From assembly GCF_009363695.1 (NCBI RefSeq), contig NZ_CP045403.1:1158001-1222000 (forward strand): a stretch of DNA of 64,000 nt, read 5' to 3'. The notes under the pieces are model-generated. The model had not been told where the DNA came from and did not search any database. It saw nothing but the letters and a program-made list of their open reading frames with translations. The DNA is from Bacillus sp. THAF10 (lineage in GTDB: Bacteria > Bacillota > Bacilli > Bacillales > Bacillaceae_I). Both the position numbers and the translations under genes were made by a program. Positions within the stretch are counted from its first letter, which is position 1. Every line of letters begins with the position of its first letter. Positions 23,642 through 32,607 of the stretch are shown here, piece by piece.

Positions 23642-24652
23642 GTGGCAACAATAGAAGATGTAGCACGATTAGCAGGGTTATCCCGAACCACAGTTTCCCG
23701 TGTCATCAACAATCATCCATATGTATCAGAAAAAAAGCGTATGCTCGTATCAAAGGCAATGAGCGAGCTTGGCTATGTTCCAAACTCATCAGCTAGAAGC
23801 CTGCGTAGTCAGAAAACGGAAATGATCGCGCTTTTGATTCCTCGTGTAATGAACCCTTTTTTTAGCGAGCTTATTGAACGAATGGAAATGGCAGCTGCAG
23901 AAAATGGCTATCAGCTCATCATTTGTCAAACTAAATACTCGAAAAAAAAGGAACTAGATTACTTGAATCTGTTAAAAACAAGGCAAGTGGATGGGATTAT
24001 TCTTTCTTCCATTCAAAATGACTGGAATATCATTCAGCCCTTTTTGGATTATGGTCCGATTGTTTTGTGCAATGAATACGAAGATGAAGCAGAAGTGCCG
24101 TCTGTTAGGCTTGATCAAGTATATGGTGGCTACATATCTACTAAACACTTATTAGAGCTTGGTCATCGTAAAGTTGCTTACTGTACAGGAGGCTATAAAA
24201 GCAGTGTTGCAATGGGAAGAGAAGCTGGATTTAGAAAGGCCTTGGCTGAGTACAATACAGATTTTATCGAAGCATTCGTCTTTATGGAAGCCTTTACTAT
24301 AGAGGATGGCAGAAGGGTTTTTCGCGAAATTCTCGAATTAGACGACAAACCAACGGCTATTTTTAGTGGGGGAGATGAAGTAGCAGCGGGAATTATATCA
24401 GAAGCAAAACGCCATGGTTGGAAAGTGCCTGAGGATCTTGCTGTGGTTGGCTTTGATAACCAGGCGATAACTGAGCTGGTGGAACCAACGATTACTACTG
24501 TTAATCAGCCAATAGATGAGATGGCACGTAAAGCCTTTCAGGTGATGATGGAGAAGATACAGTCGAAGAGATACCGTCACAAGGAAATATTTGAATATGA
24601 TCTCGAGCTAATTGTTCGGGAATCAACGGTCAAACAAGGGGTTTACGTATAG
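23642..24652 (+). CDS. LacI/GalR family transcriptional regulator
   Basis: 336 residues from GTG 23642, preceded by AAGGTGG. The N-terminal LacI HTH is complete: ATIEDVARLAGLSRTTVSRVI, followed by the hinge YVPNSSARSLRS. The effector domain is of the periplasmic-binding type: MIALLIPRVMNPFFSELIE, VDGIILSS, GHRKVAYCTGG, AVVGFDN. The effector sugar or nucleoside is not known and no sugar operon is adjacent. Two cre-like palindromes flank its promoter. Monocistronic, with a terminator shared with yhfH. Confidence 0.88.
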   Translation: MATIEDVARLAGLSRTTVSRVINNHPYVSEKKRMLVSKAMSELGYVPNSSARSLRSQKTEMIALLIPRVMNPFFSELIERMEMAAAENGYQLIICQTKYSKKKELDYLNLLKTRQVDGIILSSIQNDWNIIQPFLDYGPIVLCNEYEDEAEVPSVRLDQVYGGYISTKHLLELGHRKVAYCTGGYKSSVAMGREAGFRKALAEYNTDFIEAFVFMEAFTIEDGRRVFREILELDDKPTAIFSGGDEVAAGIISEAKRHGWKVPEDLAVVGFDNQAITELVEPTITTVNQPIDEMARKAFQVMMEKIQSKRYRHKEIFEYDLELIVRESTVKQGVYV

Positions 24653-24663
24653 AAGTACAGAAA

Positions 24664-24693
24664 AAAGAGCGCTTATGGGGATGAGCGCTCTTT
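24664..24693. terminator. Bidirectional terminator
   Basis: AAAGAGCGCT / AGCGCTCTTT 10-bp stem between the LacI-type gene and convergent yhfH. Confidence 0.88.
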
Positions 24694-24704
24694 CTTATAG
24701 ACTA

Positions 24705-24839
24705 TTATTTTAGTTGACTAGACATACACTCATTACAATGGTTACCATAGCACTCGTGCTGTTCATCCATTGTTTTTTTGCATTCTACGCATTTTTTCGG
24801 CGGCAAGGTTTTGAAAAATTCAGTACTTTTTACTAGCAT
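24705..24839 (-). CDS. yhfH: YhfH-like small zinc-ribbon protein
   Basis: A 44-residue protein: starts MLVKSTEFFKTLPPKK, then CVECKKTMDEQHECYGNHCNEC with two Cys pairs (C-x2-C and C-x4-C-x2-C), ending MSSQLK. The start at 24839 has GGAGGGTGA (24845-24853) at 5-nt spacing. Length, cysteine pattern and position before yhfI match B. subtilis YhfH. Likely binds zinc; its function is unknown. Confidence 0.8.
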   Translation of the reverse strand: MLVKSTEFFKTLPPKKCVECKKTMDEQHECYGNHCNECMSSQLK

Positions 24840-24990
24840 TGTGATCACCCTCCGTTTGTTATTTGTTAATAGTGTATTATAACAGAACTCGTCCTGTCAA
24901 CAACTGTTTTAAAACAACTGTAAAAATAGGAAAAATGGAAGGGGTGTGATAGACTTAGATTTGGAAAAAGCAAAAAAGGAGCTGAAAGCG

Positions 24991-25734
24991 ATGAAGCTTA
25001 CAGTTGTAGGGTTTTGGGGTGGTTACCCAGCAGCAAATAGTGCCACTTCAGGCTATTTAGTTGAGCATGATAATTTCCGACTTTTGATAGATTGCGGTAG
25101 TGGTGTATTAGCACAGCTACAAAATTACATAGATGTAACAGAGCTTGATGCCGTCATTTTGTCTCATTATCATCACGATCATGTGGCAGATATCGGTCCG
25201 CTTCAATATGCAAGGCTGGTCTCCTATTATATGGGCAAATCGGTTGCTACTCTGCCAATATATGGTCACAAGGAAGATGAACAAAGTTTTACAGCACTAG
25301 ACCACAAAGAATTTACCAAAGGAATAGCATACCAACCAGATGCCCCCTTGCACATCGGACCTTTTATGATTGAATTTCTAAAAACAACGCATCCCGTACC
25401 TTGCTATGCAATGAAAGTGTCAGCGGGGAATAAGAGCTTTGTTTACACGGCAGACTCTAGCTATCAGGAATCATTTATTTCGTTTACTAGTGGGGCAGAC
25501 TTACTAATTAGTGAATGTAATTTGTATGCTCATCAAGATGGTACGAATCCTGGTCATATGAACAGTCATGATGCTGCAAACATTGCCGAGGGTGCTGGTG
25601 TACCACAGTTGCTGTTAACACATCTTCCCCATTTTGGGAACCCGTTACAGCTCGTCAAAGAGGCATCTGAGCGTTATAAAGGAAAAATTACATTAGCACA
25701 TAAAGGATATAGTTGGGAGAGTGATAAAGAATGA
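24991..25734 (+). CDS. yhfI: Metallo-beta-lactamase fold hydrolase YhfI
   Basis: 247 residues from ATG 24991, which has AAGGAG 9 nt upstream; a GTG at 24946 would add 15 residues without support. MBL-fold metal motif SHYHHDHVADIGP (residues about 68-80), VYTADSSY for the bridging aspartate, and LLTHLPHFGNP near the C-terminus. It resembles RNase Z/phosphodiesterase-type hydrolases; the substrate is unknown. The stop overlaps the lplJ start by 4 nt. Confidence 0.9.
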   Translation: MKLTVVGFWGGYPAANSATSGYLVEHDNFRLLIDCGSGVLAQLQNYIDVTELDAVILSHYHHDHVADIGPLQYARLVSYYMGKSVATLPIYGHKEDEQSFTALDHKEFTKGIAYQPDAPLHIGPFMIEFLKTTHPVPCYAMKVSAGNKSFVYTADSSYQESFISFTSGADLLISECNLYAHQDGTNPGHMNSHDAANIAEGAGVPQLLLTHLPHFGNPLQLVKEASERYKGKITLAHKGYSWESDKE

Positions 25735-26720
25735 TGCTTTTTATTGATAACCAAGGAATTACAGACCCTAGAATAAATTTGGCTATTGAAGAATACGCCT
25801 TGAAAAATCTTGATATTGAAGATACATATCTTTTATTTTATATCAATGAACCTTCCATAATTATTGGGAAAAATCAAAACAGTATCGAGGAAATCAACTC
25901 AAATTACGTAGAAGAAAATGGGATTCATGTGGTCCGGCGTCTTTCTGGTGGCGGAGCAGTGTATCACGATCACGGAAACTTAAATTTTAGCTTTATTACT
26001 AAAGACGATGGGGAGAGCTTTCATAATTTCAAGAAGTTTACCGCACCTGTCGTAGAAGCTTTGAAAAGCTTAGGTGTGGAAGCAGAAATGAGCGGAAGAA
26101 ATGACATTCTTGCACAAGGAAGAAAAATTTCAGGAAATGCACAGTTCTCAACTAAAGGACGGATGTTCAGCCATGGAACATTGTTGTTTGATTCTGAAAT
26201 TGAGCATGTTGTCGCAGCCCTTAATGTAAAAAAAGACAAAATTGAATCGAAAGGGATAAAGTCGATTCGCAGCCGAGTAGCGAACATAAGTGAGTTTTTG
26301 GAAGAAAGTCTTACCATTGAACAATTCCGTCAGCTCTTACTAGAAGCAATCTTTAAGACAAGTGACATTCCAAAATATGAATTAACGGATGAAGATTGGG
26401 AAAACATTCATAAGCTTTCAAAAGAACGCTATCAAAACTGGGAGTGGAATTATGGGAAATCTCCAAAGTTTAACCTCCAACATTCTCACCGCTTCCCGGT
26501 TGGACAGATTGATATTCGCTTGGAAGTGAACAAAGGGAAAATTGAAAATGTAAAAATCTTTGGTGATTTCTTTGGCGTTGGCGATGTATCAGAGGTGGAG
26601 AAGCTACTAATTGGCATTAATTTTGAGAAGTCTGCAATCGCCCATGCGCTAGAAGATGTGGACGTAAAACATTATTTTGGAAATATTACCAAAGAAGAAT
26701 TGATTAATCTGATATATTAA
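25731..26720 (+). CDS. lplJ: Lipoate-protein ligase LplJ
   Basis: 329 residues. Catalytic and lipoate-binding motifs: RRLSGGGAVYHDHGNLNFSF (about residues 70-89) and the AMP/lysine site SGNAQFSTKGRMFSHGTLLF. The C-terminal accessory domain (about 250-329) is present. The enzyme activates free lipoate and attaches it to GcvH and E2 subunits in lipoate scavenging. Translationally coupled to yhfI; two ATG codons in tandem (25731, 25734) leave a one-residue ambiguity. Confidence 0.94.
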   Translation: MMLFIDNQGITDPRINLAIEEYALKNLDIEDTYLLFYINEPSIIIGKNQNSIEEINSNYVEENGIHVVRRLSGGGAVYHDHGNLNFSFITKDDGESFHNFKKFTAPVVEALKSLGVEAEMSGRNDILAQGRKISGNAQFSTKGRMFSHGTLLFDSEIEHVVAALNVKKDKIESKGIKSIRSRVANISEFLEESLTIEQFRQLLLEAIFKTSDIPKYELTDEDWENIHKLSKERYQNWEWNYGKSPKFNLQHSHRFPVGQIDIRLEVNKGKIENVKIFGDFFGVGDVSEVEKLLIGINFEKSAIAHALEDVDVKHYFGNITKEELINLIY

Positions 26721-26738
26721 TTTCATTAGTAGATCCCT

Positions 26739-26773
26739 AAAAGAGTGTGGTGCTTAAGCATCGCACTCTTTTC
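26739..26773 (+). terminator. Terminator after lplJ
   Basis: AAAAGAGTG / CACTCTTTT outer stem with an inner TGCTTAAGCA palindrome, then T-rich sequence. Confidence 0.8.
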
Positions 26774-26817
26774 TTGAATTATTTTATCTGAAAATTTTAA
26801 TTTTATTGACATAATTA

Positions 26818-26846
26818 ATGACAGAAATCTAGCATTCTACTATAAT
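26818..26846 (+). promoter_or_regulatory. Sigma-A promoter of lcfB
   Basis: ATGACA (26818-26823), 17-nt spacer, TATAAT (26841-26846). Confidence 0.7.
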
Positions 26847-26860
26847 GGAGGTTGGGAGAA

Positions 26861-26880
26861 GAATGAATGGTCATTCATTC
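26861..26880. promoter_or_regulatory. FadR-type operator upstream of lcfB
   Basis: GAATGAAT-ggtc-ATTCATTC, a perfect 8-bp dyad just downstream of the predicted start point. It contains the TGAATG..CATTCA core of Bacillus FadR sites. lcfB (yhfL) is a known FadR target in B. subtilis, so repression relieved by long-chain acyl-CoA is expected. Confidence 0.75.
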
Positions 26881-26904
26881 AATTTAAGAGGGGAGATGTA
26901 TTAA

Positions 26905-28455
26905 TTGAATATCTCATCACAATTGGCACAAACAGCAAAAACCAATCCGATGAAAGCAGCGTATATTTTTGAAGGGGATACTAAGACGTACGCGGAACTA
27001 AATGCTGCAATTAACGCTTTTGCAAGTGGATTAGAAAAGCTTGGTATAAAACAAGGAGATCATATTGGACTGGTTGTAGGAAATTCCCCTTACTTTGTAA
27101 TTGGACTTTATGGTGCTGCCAGGTTAGGTGCAACCGTGGTACCGATTAATCCGATCTACACTCCAGATGAGCTAACGTATATTTTAAAAGACAGTGATGT
27201 GAAAGCAATCATCACATTGGATTTACTTGTTCCACTATTTGAAAAGCTACACCCTCATTTGACAGAAACAGAGCATTACATTATTTGTGAAACGCCTGAT
27301 GGCAAGGAGAAGGCGAAGAAGTATCCTGTGGAGCAACTATCGATTTACGCAAAATTGAAATCGTTTACAGGGATTATGGCGTCCGGAAGTTTTAATTACG
27401 AAGGTCCTCTATTAGAAGACGACGATGTGGCAGTGATACTATACACTTCTGGTACAACAGGAAAGCCTAAGGGTGCGATGTTGACACATAAAAATTTGTA
27501 TCGTAATGCCAAAGACTCTGCGGATTTCTTAAAAATGAATGATCAGGATAAAGTGGTTGCAACACTGCCAATGTTCCATGTGTTCTGCTTGACGGTTGCT
27601 TTAAATGCTCCGCTTATGAATGGTGCGACAGTGATTATTGTACCGCGTTTTACTCCACAGGCCATTTTCGAGGTGGTTCATACATACGAAGCAACGGTGT
27701 TTGCCGGTGTGCCGACAATGTACAACTTCTTGTTTCAGGCTCCAGGTGAGAAGGAAAACTTTAAATCATTACGTTTATGTATTTCAGGCGGAGCATCTAT
27801 GCCTGTCGCACTTTTAGAAAGCTTTGAGAAGAAGTTCAATGTTATTATTTCCGAGGGATTTGGTCTATCTGAAGCGTCTCCAGTGACTTGCTTTAATCCA
27901 TTAGACAGACCGAGAAAAGCAGGCTCGATTGGTACTAGTATTGTGAATATCGAAAACAAGGTGGTCAATGAGCTTGGCGAGGAGCTTCCACCAGGAGAAG
28001 TGGGAGAGCTGGTGGTCAGAGGTCCAAACGTGATGAAAGGCTACTACAAATTGCCAGAAGAAACTGCGGCTGCTATTAGAGACGGTTGGTTGTACACAGG
28101 AGACTTAGCGAAAATGGATGAGGACGGATATTTTTACATTGTCGACCGTAAAAAGGATATGATTATTGTTGGTGGCTATAATGTCTATCCTCGAGAAATC
28201 GAAGAAATATTATATAGCCACGAAAATGTCGTGGAAGTGGCAGTCATTGGATTACCTGATCCGCAGTTTGGCGAAAGTGTGAAGTGTTTTGTGGTCACAA
28301 ATACCACTGTCTCAGAAGAAAGTTTAATTTCCTATTGTGCAGAGCGACTCGCCAAATACAAAGTACCGGCCTCCATTGAGTTTTTAGAGGAATTGCCAAA
28401 AAACACCACTGGGAAAATTTTACGAAGAGCCTTAAAAGAAAAACTTACGGTTTAA
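26905..28455 (+). CDS. lcfB: Long-chain fatty acid-CoA ligase
   Basis: 516 residues, TTG start with GAGGGGAG upstream. AMP-binding motif YTSGTTGKPKGAMLTH (about residues 179-194), GFGLSEASP (A5-like), WLYTGDLAKMDEDGYFYIVDRKKD (A7/A8) and the C-terminal lysine in KNTTGKILRR. It activates fatty acids to acyl-CoA for beta-oxidation. Followed after 75 bp by an enoyl-CoA hydratase gene on the same strand with no terminator between, so both probably answer to the FadR-like operator. Confidence 0.9.
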   Translation: MNISSQLAQTAKTNPMKAAYIFEGDTKTYAELNAAINAFASGLEKLGIKQGDHIGLVVGNSPYFVIGLYGAARLGATVVPINPIYTPDELTYILKDSDVKAIITLDLLVPLFEKLHPHLTETEHYIICETPDGKEKAKKYPVEQLSIYAKLKSFTGIMASGSFNYEGPLLEDDDVAVILYTSGTTGKPKGAMLTHKNLYRNAKDSADFLKMNDQDKVVATLPMFHVFCLTVALNAPLMNGATVIIVPRFTPQAIFEVVHTYEATVFAGVPTMYNFLFQAPGEKENFKSLRLCISGGASMPVALLESFEKKFNVIISEGFGLSEASPVTCFNPLDRPRKAGSIGTSIVNIENKVVNELGEELPPGEVGELVVRGPNVMKGYYKLPEETAAAIRDGWLYTGDLAKMDEDGYFYIVDRKKDMIIVGGYNVYPREIEEILYSHENVVEVAVIGLPDPQFGESVKCFVVTNTTVSEESLISYCAERLAKYKVPASIEFLEELPKNTTGKILRRALKEKLTV

Positions 28456-28530
28456 AGGAATTTTGCTCTCACTAGAGAATGTATAAAATAGCGAAATTTG
28501 TAACCGCTAACAATCTAGGAGGGACAAAAA

Positions 28531-29310
28531 TTGACACATATTTTAACAGAAGTAAAAGACCATCTAGCTATCGTTACCTTAAACAGACCGGATGCGATGA
28601 ATGCATTTAATTACGATATGCTTGTTGAACTAGGAAATGTAGTAGAAGAATTACGCACCAATCCAGATGTGAGGGTTGTTATTTTCACTGCAGCAGGCGA
28701 TAAAGCCTTTAGTGTAGGAGCCGACTTGAAGGAAAGAAAAACACTTTCAGAGCAACAAGTAAGGCGAAATGTCTATAAAATTGGTGATGTATTTAACCGG
28801 ATTGCAGACCTTCCACAGCCTACCATTGCTGCCATTAATGGCTATGCATTTGGAGGGGGAATGGAGCTGTTATTAGCATGTGATTTCAGAGTAACTTATT
28901 CTGAGGCGAAAATGGGATTAACAGAAACTAGCCTTGCGATCATACCAGGTGCTGGCGGAACACAACGTCTCCCGAGAATTATTGGCGAGGCAAAGGCGAT
29001 GGAACTGATTTTGACGGCCAGAAGGTTCACAGGAGAAGAAGCGAATCGCTTTGGACTTGTTACAAGACTTGTAGAGAGTGCATCACAAGTGTTGGATGGT
29101 GCGGTAGAGCTTGCCCATGAAATGATGAAGAACGGTCCACTTGCTGTGCAACAAGCAAAATTCGCGATCCGCCAAGGTATGGGAGTGGACCTGCAAACCG
29201 GACTGCAAATGGAACGAAAAGCATATGAAGTAATTATCCCGACAGAAGATAGAGTGGAAGCCCTTATTGCCTTTGGGGAAAAGAGAGCACCACTATTTAG
29301 AGGGAAATAG
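28531..29310 (+). CDS. Enoyl-CoA hydratase/isomerase family protein
   Basis: 259 residues, TTG start after AGGAGGGA. Crotonase fold: FSVGADLKERK, oxyanion-hole glycine in AINGYAFGGGMELLLACDFR, and catalytic-region IIPGAGGTQRLPR. The two catalytic glutamates of classical hydratases are seen as E in GGGMELLL and in LTETSLAIIPG, so hydratase activity is plausible. Probably hydrates trans-2-enoyl-CoA in beta-oxidation together with lcfB. B. subtilis yngF is similar in type. Confidence 0.87.
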   Translation: MTHILTEVKDHLAIVTLNRPDAMNAFNYDMLVELGNVVEELRTNPDVRVVIFTAAGDKAFSVGADLKERKTLSEQQVRRNVYKIGDVFNRIADLPQPTIAAINGYAFGGGMELLLACDFRVTYSEAKMGLTETSLAIIPGAGGTQRLPRIIGEAKAMELILTARRFTGEEANRFGLVTRLVESASQVLDGAVELAHEMMKNGPLAVQQAKFAIRQGMGVDLQTGLQMERKAYEVIIPTEDRVEALIAFGEKRAPLFRGK

Positions 29311-29312
29311 AA

Positions 29313-29343
29313 AAACAGTCCACGATTGTGGGCTGTTTTTTTC
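29313..29343 (+). terminator. Terminator after the enoyl-CoA hydratase gene
   Basis: AACAGtCCAC-gatt-GTGGgCTGTT stem with one mismatch pair, followed by seven T. Confidence 0.88.
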
Positions 29344-29377
29344 GAATTTCGAAATTTCCTTTACATCTCTATTAATC

Positions 29378-29397
29378 TACTAGTATATTTACTAGTA
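29378..29397. promoter_or_regulatory. Palindrome overlapping the azlC promoter
   Basis: TACTAGTA-tatt-TACTAGTA: the 8-bp arm is self-complementary and occurs twice. It overlaps a possible -10 (TATATT, 29384-29389) with -35 TTTACA (29360-29365) at 18 nt. Placement suggests a repressor site. No azlB-like regulator gene lies next to it. Confidence 0.6.
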
Positions 29398-29427
29398 ATT
29401 AAATTAAAGGAATAGGAGAAATGCAAA

Positions 29428-30153
29428 GTGGCAACCACCATCGCAGCAGGAAAACCTTCTTCGTTTCGTAACGGTTTACAAGCAGGAGTGAGTATTGCAA
29501 TTGGCTATATTCCAATTGCCATAACATTTGGGTTATTGGCTAAATCAGCGGGTTTATCCGTTTCCGAAACGGTGCTAATGAGCTTGTTAGTTTTCGCAGG
29601 CGCAGCACAGTATATGTCGTTAAATATGATTGTTCTTGGGTCAGGCGTTTTCGAAATTGTTATGACGACGTTTATTTTAAATATCCGTCATTTTTTAATG
29701 AGTGCCTCGCTTAATGAAAAAGTGGAGGAGGATAGTCTTTGGAAAAAATCGCTCTTTTCTTTTGGAATTACTGATGAAACGTTTTCGGTGGCTGCAACAA
29801 AAGAAGGCTCTTTGAAAACGGGCTATATGTTTGGCGTTATTTTCATTGCCTACTCCAGCTGGGTAATTAGCTCTGGTATTGGCCATGTTATCGGAAGCAG
29901 CTTACCCTCTTCGCTTCAGGAAAGCATGGGTGTGGCATTATATGCCATGTTTGTTGGGCTATTGATGCCGTCGTTAAAGAAGCACCGGAAAGTCGTGGTG
30001 TTAGCAAGTGTTGCTGCCATTTTGAATTCAGTTTTTTCTTTGGTCCTTGGTGTGGCAGCGGGCTGGTCGATTGTGTTGGCAACAATCTTCAGTGCGATTG
30101 GCGTTGAGGTAGTTTTTCAAAAATGGACAAAGGGGGAGCGGATAAATGAATAG
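29428..30153 (+). CDS. azlC: AzlC family branched-chain amino acid exporter subunit
   Basis: 241 residues, GTG start at 29428 with AGGAG upstream. About six to eight membrane helices; typical GYIPIAITFGLLAKSAGLS, FAGAAQYMSLNM and NIRHFLMSASL motifs of the AzlC/LIV-E family. With AzlD it forms an export system for branched-chain amino acids. The 3' end overlaps azlD by 8 nt. Confidence 0.9.
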   Translation: MATTIAAGKPSSFRNGLQAGVSIAIGYIPIAITFGLLAKSAGLSVSETVLMSLLVFAGAAQYMSLNMIVLGSGVFEIVMTTFILNIRHFLMSASLNEKVEEDSLWKKSLFSFGITDETFSVAATKEGSLKTGYMFGVIFIAYSSWVISSGIGHVIGSSLPSSLQESMGVALYAMFVGLLMPSLKKHRKVVVLASVAAILNSVFSLVLGVAAGWSIVLATIFSAIGVEVVFQKWTKGERINE

Positions 30154-30454
30154 TACGATTTTAATCATGATCATTGGAATGGCTGTGGTGACGTATATCC
30201 CGAGGCTGATTCCGTTTGTAATGTTTCAAGGTAAAGAGCTGCCACCCTTTGTGCAGGCTGTATTGAAAAATGTTCCCTATGCCACGTTGGGTGCATTGAT
30301 TGTTCCTGGGATATTCTTAATCAATGAAGACATTATGTATGGAGTCATTGGGGCAGCTGTAGCGGCTATTGTTGCGTATCTTGGTGCAAACGTAATTGTT
30401 GTTGTGATTAGCGCAATTGCGGCTTTAAGTGTGTACTCATGGATTGTTGGATAA
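30146..30454 (+). CDS. azlD: AzlD family branched-chain amino acid transport subunit
   Basis: 102 residues, three to four membrane helices, with the family motif TYIPRLIPFVMFQGKELPPF near the N-terminus. It is the small partner of AzlC. ATG overlaps the azlC end, with GGGGGAGCGG upstream, so the two are translationally coupled. Confidence 0.9.
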   Translation: MNSTILIMIIGMAVVTYIPRLIPFVMFQGKELPPFVQAVLKNVPYATLGALIVPGIFLINEDIMYGVIGAAVAAIVAYLGANVIVVVISAIAALSVYSWIVG

Positions 30455-30463
30455 TTTTTTGTG

Positions 30464-30495
30464 AAGCCGGCCGGTTTAGATTGGCGGGCTTTTTT
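30464..30495 (+). terminator. Terminator after azlD
   Basis: GC-rich stem AAGCCgGCC / GGCgGGCTT followed by TTTTTT. Confidence 0.75.
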
Positions 30496-30568
30496 CAAGA
30501 ATATTAATATATTTCTTTTAAGTCCCATAAAATAAAGCAGGATACAGAATGGACGAGGAGAAGTGAAC

Positions 30569-31831
30569 ATGAAAAAAACGGTAGGTTGGACAATAGCGGT
30601 TTACTTCATCTATGCACTTATGATGCTAGGGTACATATGGATTTGGTCGGATACAAGTATTCCCTCTGAGTTAGCTGGTACAAAGGCAGATCCCAACACC
30701 TTTCTAAGACAAGAGGAACTAGTGTTGGTGAATGAGTATTCAAAAATCCGAAACACGTTTTACTTTTTGATGCTGCCACTGGAATGGATTTTTTATTTTC
30801 TGTTGTTATTGTTAGGCGGCTCTAGAGCAATCCAAAGCTGGGCCGAAAAAATCACGAAATATACGTCGCTTCAAGCGGGGATTTATTTATTTTGGCTCAC
30901 CTTGTTCGTAACTTTAGTTCACTTTCCTTTTAGTTATGTTCGGTATTTCTTTTCTGTGCAGTATAACATCACCGTACAATCCTTCTCTGGTTGGATGCGA
31001 GATCAGCTTGTTGGTTTCTGGGAAGGATTGTTGCTGATGTGGCTCGTTGTTCTCGTTGTTTTCTTTCTGATAAACAAGTTTAAAAAGTGGTGGTGGGTCT
31101 ATTCCTGGCTCTTGTTTATTCCATTTATTTTCTTAATGATGTACCTTCAACCAGTAGTTATTGATCCATTGTACAATGATTTCACAGAGCTGCAGGATAA
31201 AGAGTTAGAGAGCAAAATACTTGGGCTTGCTGCAGAATCAGACATTCCTGCTGATAGGGTATATGAAGTCAATATGTCTGAAAAAACGAATAGCATCAAT
31301 GCTTATGTAACGGGGGTTGGCGGTAATTCAAGGATTGTCCTATGGGATACGCTGTTAACACGACTTGATGATGACGGAATTTTGTTCATCATGGCTCACG
31401 AGATGGGACATTATGTGATGCACCATATTATTGTTGGACTTTCAGGCTACATTTTGTTTTCCTTTTTTGCGTTTTATTTAGTGAAGAGGTGTGCAACATG
31501 GGTGATTGGGAGATATGGGCAGCGGCTACGTGTACGAAGTTTGGGGGAGATTGCGTCCCTGCCGTTACTCATGCTCCTTGTCTCGCTGGTGCTGTTTGTG
31601 GCAAGTCCTGTTGTTAATGCGGTGTCTCGACACCAGGAGCACACGGCGGATGTATACGCACTGGAGCTCACGCAGGAACCTGAAGCAGCCATTGTTGCTT
31701 TTCAGGAGATCACCAGGTCAAGTTTAAGTGAGGTGAATCCACCTTTGTTAGTGAAGCTGTTACGTTACACGCACCCTCCGATGACGGATAGAATCTCTTA
31801 TTTGGAAAAACATTCGGAGGAGGGCAACTAA
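30569..31831 (+). CDS. yhfN: M48 family membrane metalloprotease (YhfN-like)
   Basis: 420 residues from ATG 30569 (GAGGAG 8 nt upstream; a GTG at 30563 is also in frame). Ste24/CAAX-protease architecture: about five N-terminal membrane helices, then zinc motif HEMGHYVMHH (HExxH, about residue 277) and the third zinc ligand in RHQEHTADVYALEL. The N-terminal peptidase M48 domain (about 30-205) is present. B. subtilis YhfN has the same size and place. Probably degrades membrane proteins or peptides. Confidence 0.9.
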   Translation: MKKTVGWTIAVYFIYALMMLGYIWIWSDTSIPSELAGTKADPNTFLRQEELVLVNEYSKIRNTFYFLMLPLEWIFYFLLLLLGGSRAIQSWAEKITKYTSLQAGIYLFWLTLFVTLVHFPFSYVRYFFSVQYNITVQSFSGWMRDQLVGFWEGLLLMWLVVLVVFFLINKFKKWWWVYSWLLFIPFIFLMMYLQPVVIDPLYNDFTELQDKELESKILGLAAESDIPADRVYEVNMSEKTNSINAYVTGVGGNSRIVLWDTLLTRLDDDGILFIMAHEMGHYVMHHIIVGLSGYILFSFFAFYLVKRCATWVIGRYGQRLRVRSLGEIASLPLLMLLVSLVLFVASPVVNAVSRHQEHTADVYALELTQEPEAAIVAFQEITRSSLSEVNPPLLVKLLRYTHPPMTDRISYLEKHSEEGN

Positions 31832-31859
31832 GCACATGAGCTTAGTTACTCTAGTAGGG

Positions 31860-31888
31860 AACCGGTCTCTTGTGTGAGGCCGGTTTTT
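31860..31888 (+). terminator. Terminator after yhfN
   Basis: AACCGG / CCGGTT stem followed by TTTTT. A second hairpin (AACTAAGC / GCTTAGTT, 31827-31848) overlaps the stop codon just before. Confidence 0.8.
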
Positions 31889-31993
31889 TATTGTTAGAGG
31901 TGCGGATTCTATTTGTGTGTGGGGGGAGGTTTGTCGCTGAGTGTCGAATGAACTTTATATTGCTTGAAATGGCATAAATGATGAAAAAGTTGT

Positions 31994-32462
31994 TGCTGGT
32001 CAAGACCACTTTTTGCTTCTTGGGTTCCATTTTGTCCGATATGGGCTTGCTCAAGACCAATTTTTGCTTCATGAGTTTAATTTTGTCCGATATGGGCTTG
32101 CTCAAGACCAATTTTTGCTTCATGAGTTTAATTTTGTCCGATATATGCTCGCTCAAGACCTATTTTTGCTTCATGAGTTTAATTTTGTCCGATTTGGGCT
32201 TGCTCAAGACCATTTTTTGCTTCATGAGTTTAATTTTGTCCGATATATGCTCGCTCAAGACCTATTTTTGCTTCAAGAGTTCCATTTTGTCCGATATACG
32301 CTTGCTCAAGACCATTTTTTTGCTTCATGAGTTCAATCTTGTCCGATATGGGCTTGCTCAAGACCATTTTTTGCTTCATGAGTTTAATTTTGTCCGATAT
32401 GCACTTGCGCAAGCTCTCCTTTTGTTTCATGAGTTCATTTTTGTCCGAGTTGTGCTCGTTTA
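31994..32462. repeat. 51-bp tandem repeat array (nine units)
   Basis: The word TTGTCCGA recurs at 32032, 32083, 32134, 32185, 32236, 32287, 32339, 32390 and 32441: steps of 51 bp except one 52-bp step, caused by an extra T in a T run near 32315. Each unit reads roughly CTTGCTCAAGACCA, T run, GCTTCATGAGTTTAATT, then TTGTCCGATATGGG. Because 51 is divisible by three, stop-free frames extend through it on both strands, but no start with a ribosome binding site was found. The minus-strand frame with a coiled-coil look (SDKIKLMKQK) is broken by TAG in two units. I annotate it as a minisatellite, not a gene. Confidence 0.85.
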
Positions 32463-32607
32463 TGACCTCTAATTTCTCCTCATTCTCCTGTTCCAAAAAA
32501 AAATTCAAAATATTTTTAAAAAACCTCTTTTTATTATGAACACTCTGTTATATAATACAATACAAATATATTAACTGTTTCATAACAAGAAAGGGAGTGT
32601 AATAACC

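Noticed and set aside
31994..32462. CRISPR array
   Set aside because: The units abut directly; there are no unique spacers and no cas genes in the window.
31978..32472. Plus-strand 164-codon frame through the tandem repeat (and another at 32013-32330)
   Set aside because: The unit is 51 bp, so any stop-free frame extends through the array. There is no ribosome binding site at 31978, and the frame changes register at the extra T.
31851..32508. Minus-strand coiled-coil-like frames with SDKIKLMKQK repeats
   Set aside because: Interrupted by TAG in two units and by a frameshift, with no good start signal; at best a relic.
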